From the NCBI GenBank assembly GCA_002477625.1, contig DLQQ01000068.1, forward strand, positions 1 through 7,502: DNA of 7,502 nucleotides, read 5' to 3'. This stretch comes from Candidatus Arcticimaribacter sp. UBA7428 (lineage in GTDB: Bacteria > Bacteroidota > Bacteroidia > Flavobacteriales > Flavobacteriaceae). Below the pieces are notes generated by a model. That model saw only the letters and a list, made by a program, of their open reading frames with translations. It was not told where the DNA came from and ran no database searches. The position numbers and the translations under genes were made by a program. Position 1 is the stretch's first letter; the number at the start of each line of letters is the position of its first letter. Below, piece after piece: positions 6,542 through 7,502 of this stretch.

Positions 6542-7393
6542 ATGAAAATACAACTCGAAAACATTCAACCCGACGATAAGAGTTCTTTTCGTTTATTGCA
6601 CGATCCAAAACTAAATGATTTATTTTTTTGGCATTTTCATCCCGAGTATGAATTGGTTTATATTGAGGGAGCAGATGGCATACGACATGTTGGAAAGCAT
6701 CGTTCCAACTACCAGCAAAGTGACTTGGTGCTAATCGGCTCAAACATTCCCCATCTAAATTTTGACCACGGCATAAAAGCTGCATACAGAAAAGAAGTGT
6801 TACACATAAGTCCATCCTTTAAGGAACAGGTTTTTAATCATGTTCAAGAGCTTTCGGTTATTTATACCCTATTTGAAAAAGCACAACACGGTATTGCCTT
6901 TTACGGTAAAACAAAAAAGACTGTCGGCATGCAAATCAAAACATTACATCAGCTCGGCGCCTTTGATCAGTTCATTGCTGTTATTTTGATTTTAAAAACA
7001 CTGGCTTCGTCTGAAGAGTTTGAACTTTTACATCAATATCCTGTCTATAATACCTCAGCCAAGAAACAACAACAGCGCTTACAAAAAGTGTATTCTTTTA
7101 TTGATGAAAACTACGTTCGGAAAATCAAAGTAGATGAAGTGGCACAATTGGTCAACCTCAGTAAAGAAGCTTTTTGTAGATACTTTAAAAAACACAGCGG
7201 AAATACGTTTACCGCTTTTCTAAATCAATACCGAATATCTCAAGCCAAACGGTTGCTCCTTGCTGGGAAAAACGTAAGTGAAGCCTGTTATGGTTGTGGT
7301 TTCGAAAGCTTATCGTACTTCAATCGGACATTTAAAAAAATCAGCGGAGAAAATCCATCTACATTTAAAAACAATCCTACTTCCAACATCTAG
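6542..7393 (+). CDS. AraC-family transcriptional regulator with cupin sensor
   Basis: A 283-residue DNA-binding regulator. The N-terminal cupin-like sensor (about residues 15-90) has the WHFHPEYELVYI motif with His31, His33 and Glu37 and the RHVGKH turn; a linker follows to about 175. The C-terminal AraC/XylS domain (about 178-277) contains two helix-turn-helix units, the first around 196-217 (VDEVAQLVNLSKEAFCRYFK) and the second around 244-266, ending in the conserved GFESLSYFNRTFKKISGENPS signature. The ATG at 6542 is chosen because MKIQLENIQPDDKSSFRLLH matches how such regulators begin; the frame is open to a TTG at 6500, but that adds residues with no family match. It is divergent from the PhyH operon and shares its 137-bp control region, so it most likely controls that operon and possibly the symporter-like gene downstream. 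The inducer is unknown. Confidence 0.93.
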   Translation: MKIQLENIQPDDKSSFRLLHDPKLNDLFFWHFHPEYELVYIEGADGIRHVGKHRSNYQQSDLVLIGSNIPHLNFDHGIKAAYRKEVLHISPSFKEQVFNHVQELSVIYTLFEKAQHGIAFYGKTKKTVGMQIKTLHQLGAFDQFIAVILILKTLASSEEFELLHQYPVYNTSAKKQQQRLQKVYSFIDENYVRKIKVDEVAQLVNLSKEAFCRYFKKHSGNTFTAFLNQYRISQAKRLLLAGKNVSEACYGCGFESLSYFNRTFKKISGENPSTFKNNPTSNI

Positions 7394-7419
7394 CGATTAA
7401 ATTGCTGTATATTGTATCT

Positions 7420-7502
7420 ATGATTTTCTTATTTACCTTGATTGATTATGCTGCATTTGGCTTATGGATTTTTATAAGCATAGGGATTTCCTATATTCTT
7501 GT
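7420..7502 (+). CDS. N-terminal fragment of a membrane protein, probably a sodium:solute symporter (cut by window edge)
   Basis: An open frame starts at ATG 7420, 26 nt after the AraC stop, and runs off the window after 27 codons. It begins MIFLFTLIDYAAFGLWIF and continues as one hydrophobic segment. The xxIDYxxFGxW pattern leading into an aliphatic helix is how many SSS-family symporters begin, so this may be a second transporter of the locus, co-transcribed with the regulator. Only one membrane helix is visible, so the family call is tentative. Confidence 0.5.
   Translation, partial: MIFLFTLIDYAAFGLWIFISIGISYIL

Overview
The window looks like chromosomal DNA of a Bacteroidota bacterium, probably a marine or environmental member of the Flavobacteriia. 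The evidence is an AT-rich base composition, weak or absent Shine-Dalgarno sequences, two close matches to the Bacteroidota -7 promoter element (TAnnTTTG; one is preceded by TTG at a 20-nt spacing), a cold-shock protein with Phe in place of the usual KWF tryptophan, and flavobacterial-style protein families. No tRNA, rRNA, CRISPR array, insertion sequence or phage gene was seen.

Left part (1-2850). A small cold-shock protein gene reads leftward at 29-226. A 477-bp gap follows (227-703), holding the csp promoter, a palindrome and two very short open frames. A complete tryptophanase gene (tnaA, 704-2080) reads rightward; residues that separate tryptophanase from tyrosine phenol-lyase all point to tryptophanase. 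Converging on it from the right is a secreted DNA/RNA non-specific endonuclease (2240-2833, minus strand). Its catalytic domain is intact and in one frame, but it has no ATG, GTG or TTG start ahead of its signal peptide; the natural start position reads ATC. Simple gene calling would miss its first 86 residues.

Central and right part (2910-7502). Three leftward genes with 17-31 nt spacing form an apparent operon: a phytanoyl-CoA dioxygenase (PhyH) family Fe(II)/2-oxoglutarate oxygenase (5433-6404), an SGLT-like sodium:solute symporter (3722-5401) and a classical short-chain dehydrogenase (2910-3704). An AraC-family regulator with a cupin sensor domain (6542-7393) is transcribed divergently. 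The shared 137-bp intergenic region carries a textbook Bacteroidota promoter facing the operon and a pair of TTGATATT direct repeats that could be regulator sites. At the right edge an open frame begins that resembles the N terminus of another sodium:solute symporter.

The simplest reading of the right part is an inducible uptake and oxidation module: the symporter imports a small, possibly sugar-like, solute; the oxygenase and dehydrogenase oxidise it or a derivative; and the AraC protein senses the inducer. The substrate cannot be read from the sequence. The left part is ordinary housekeeping and amino-acid catabolism with no visible functional link to the operon.
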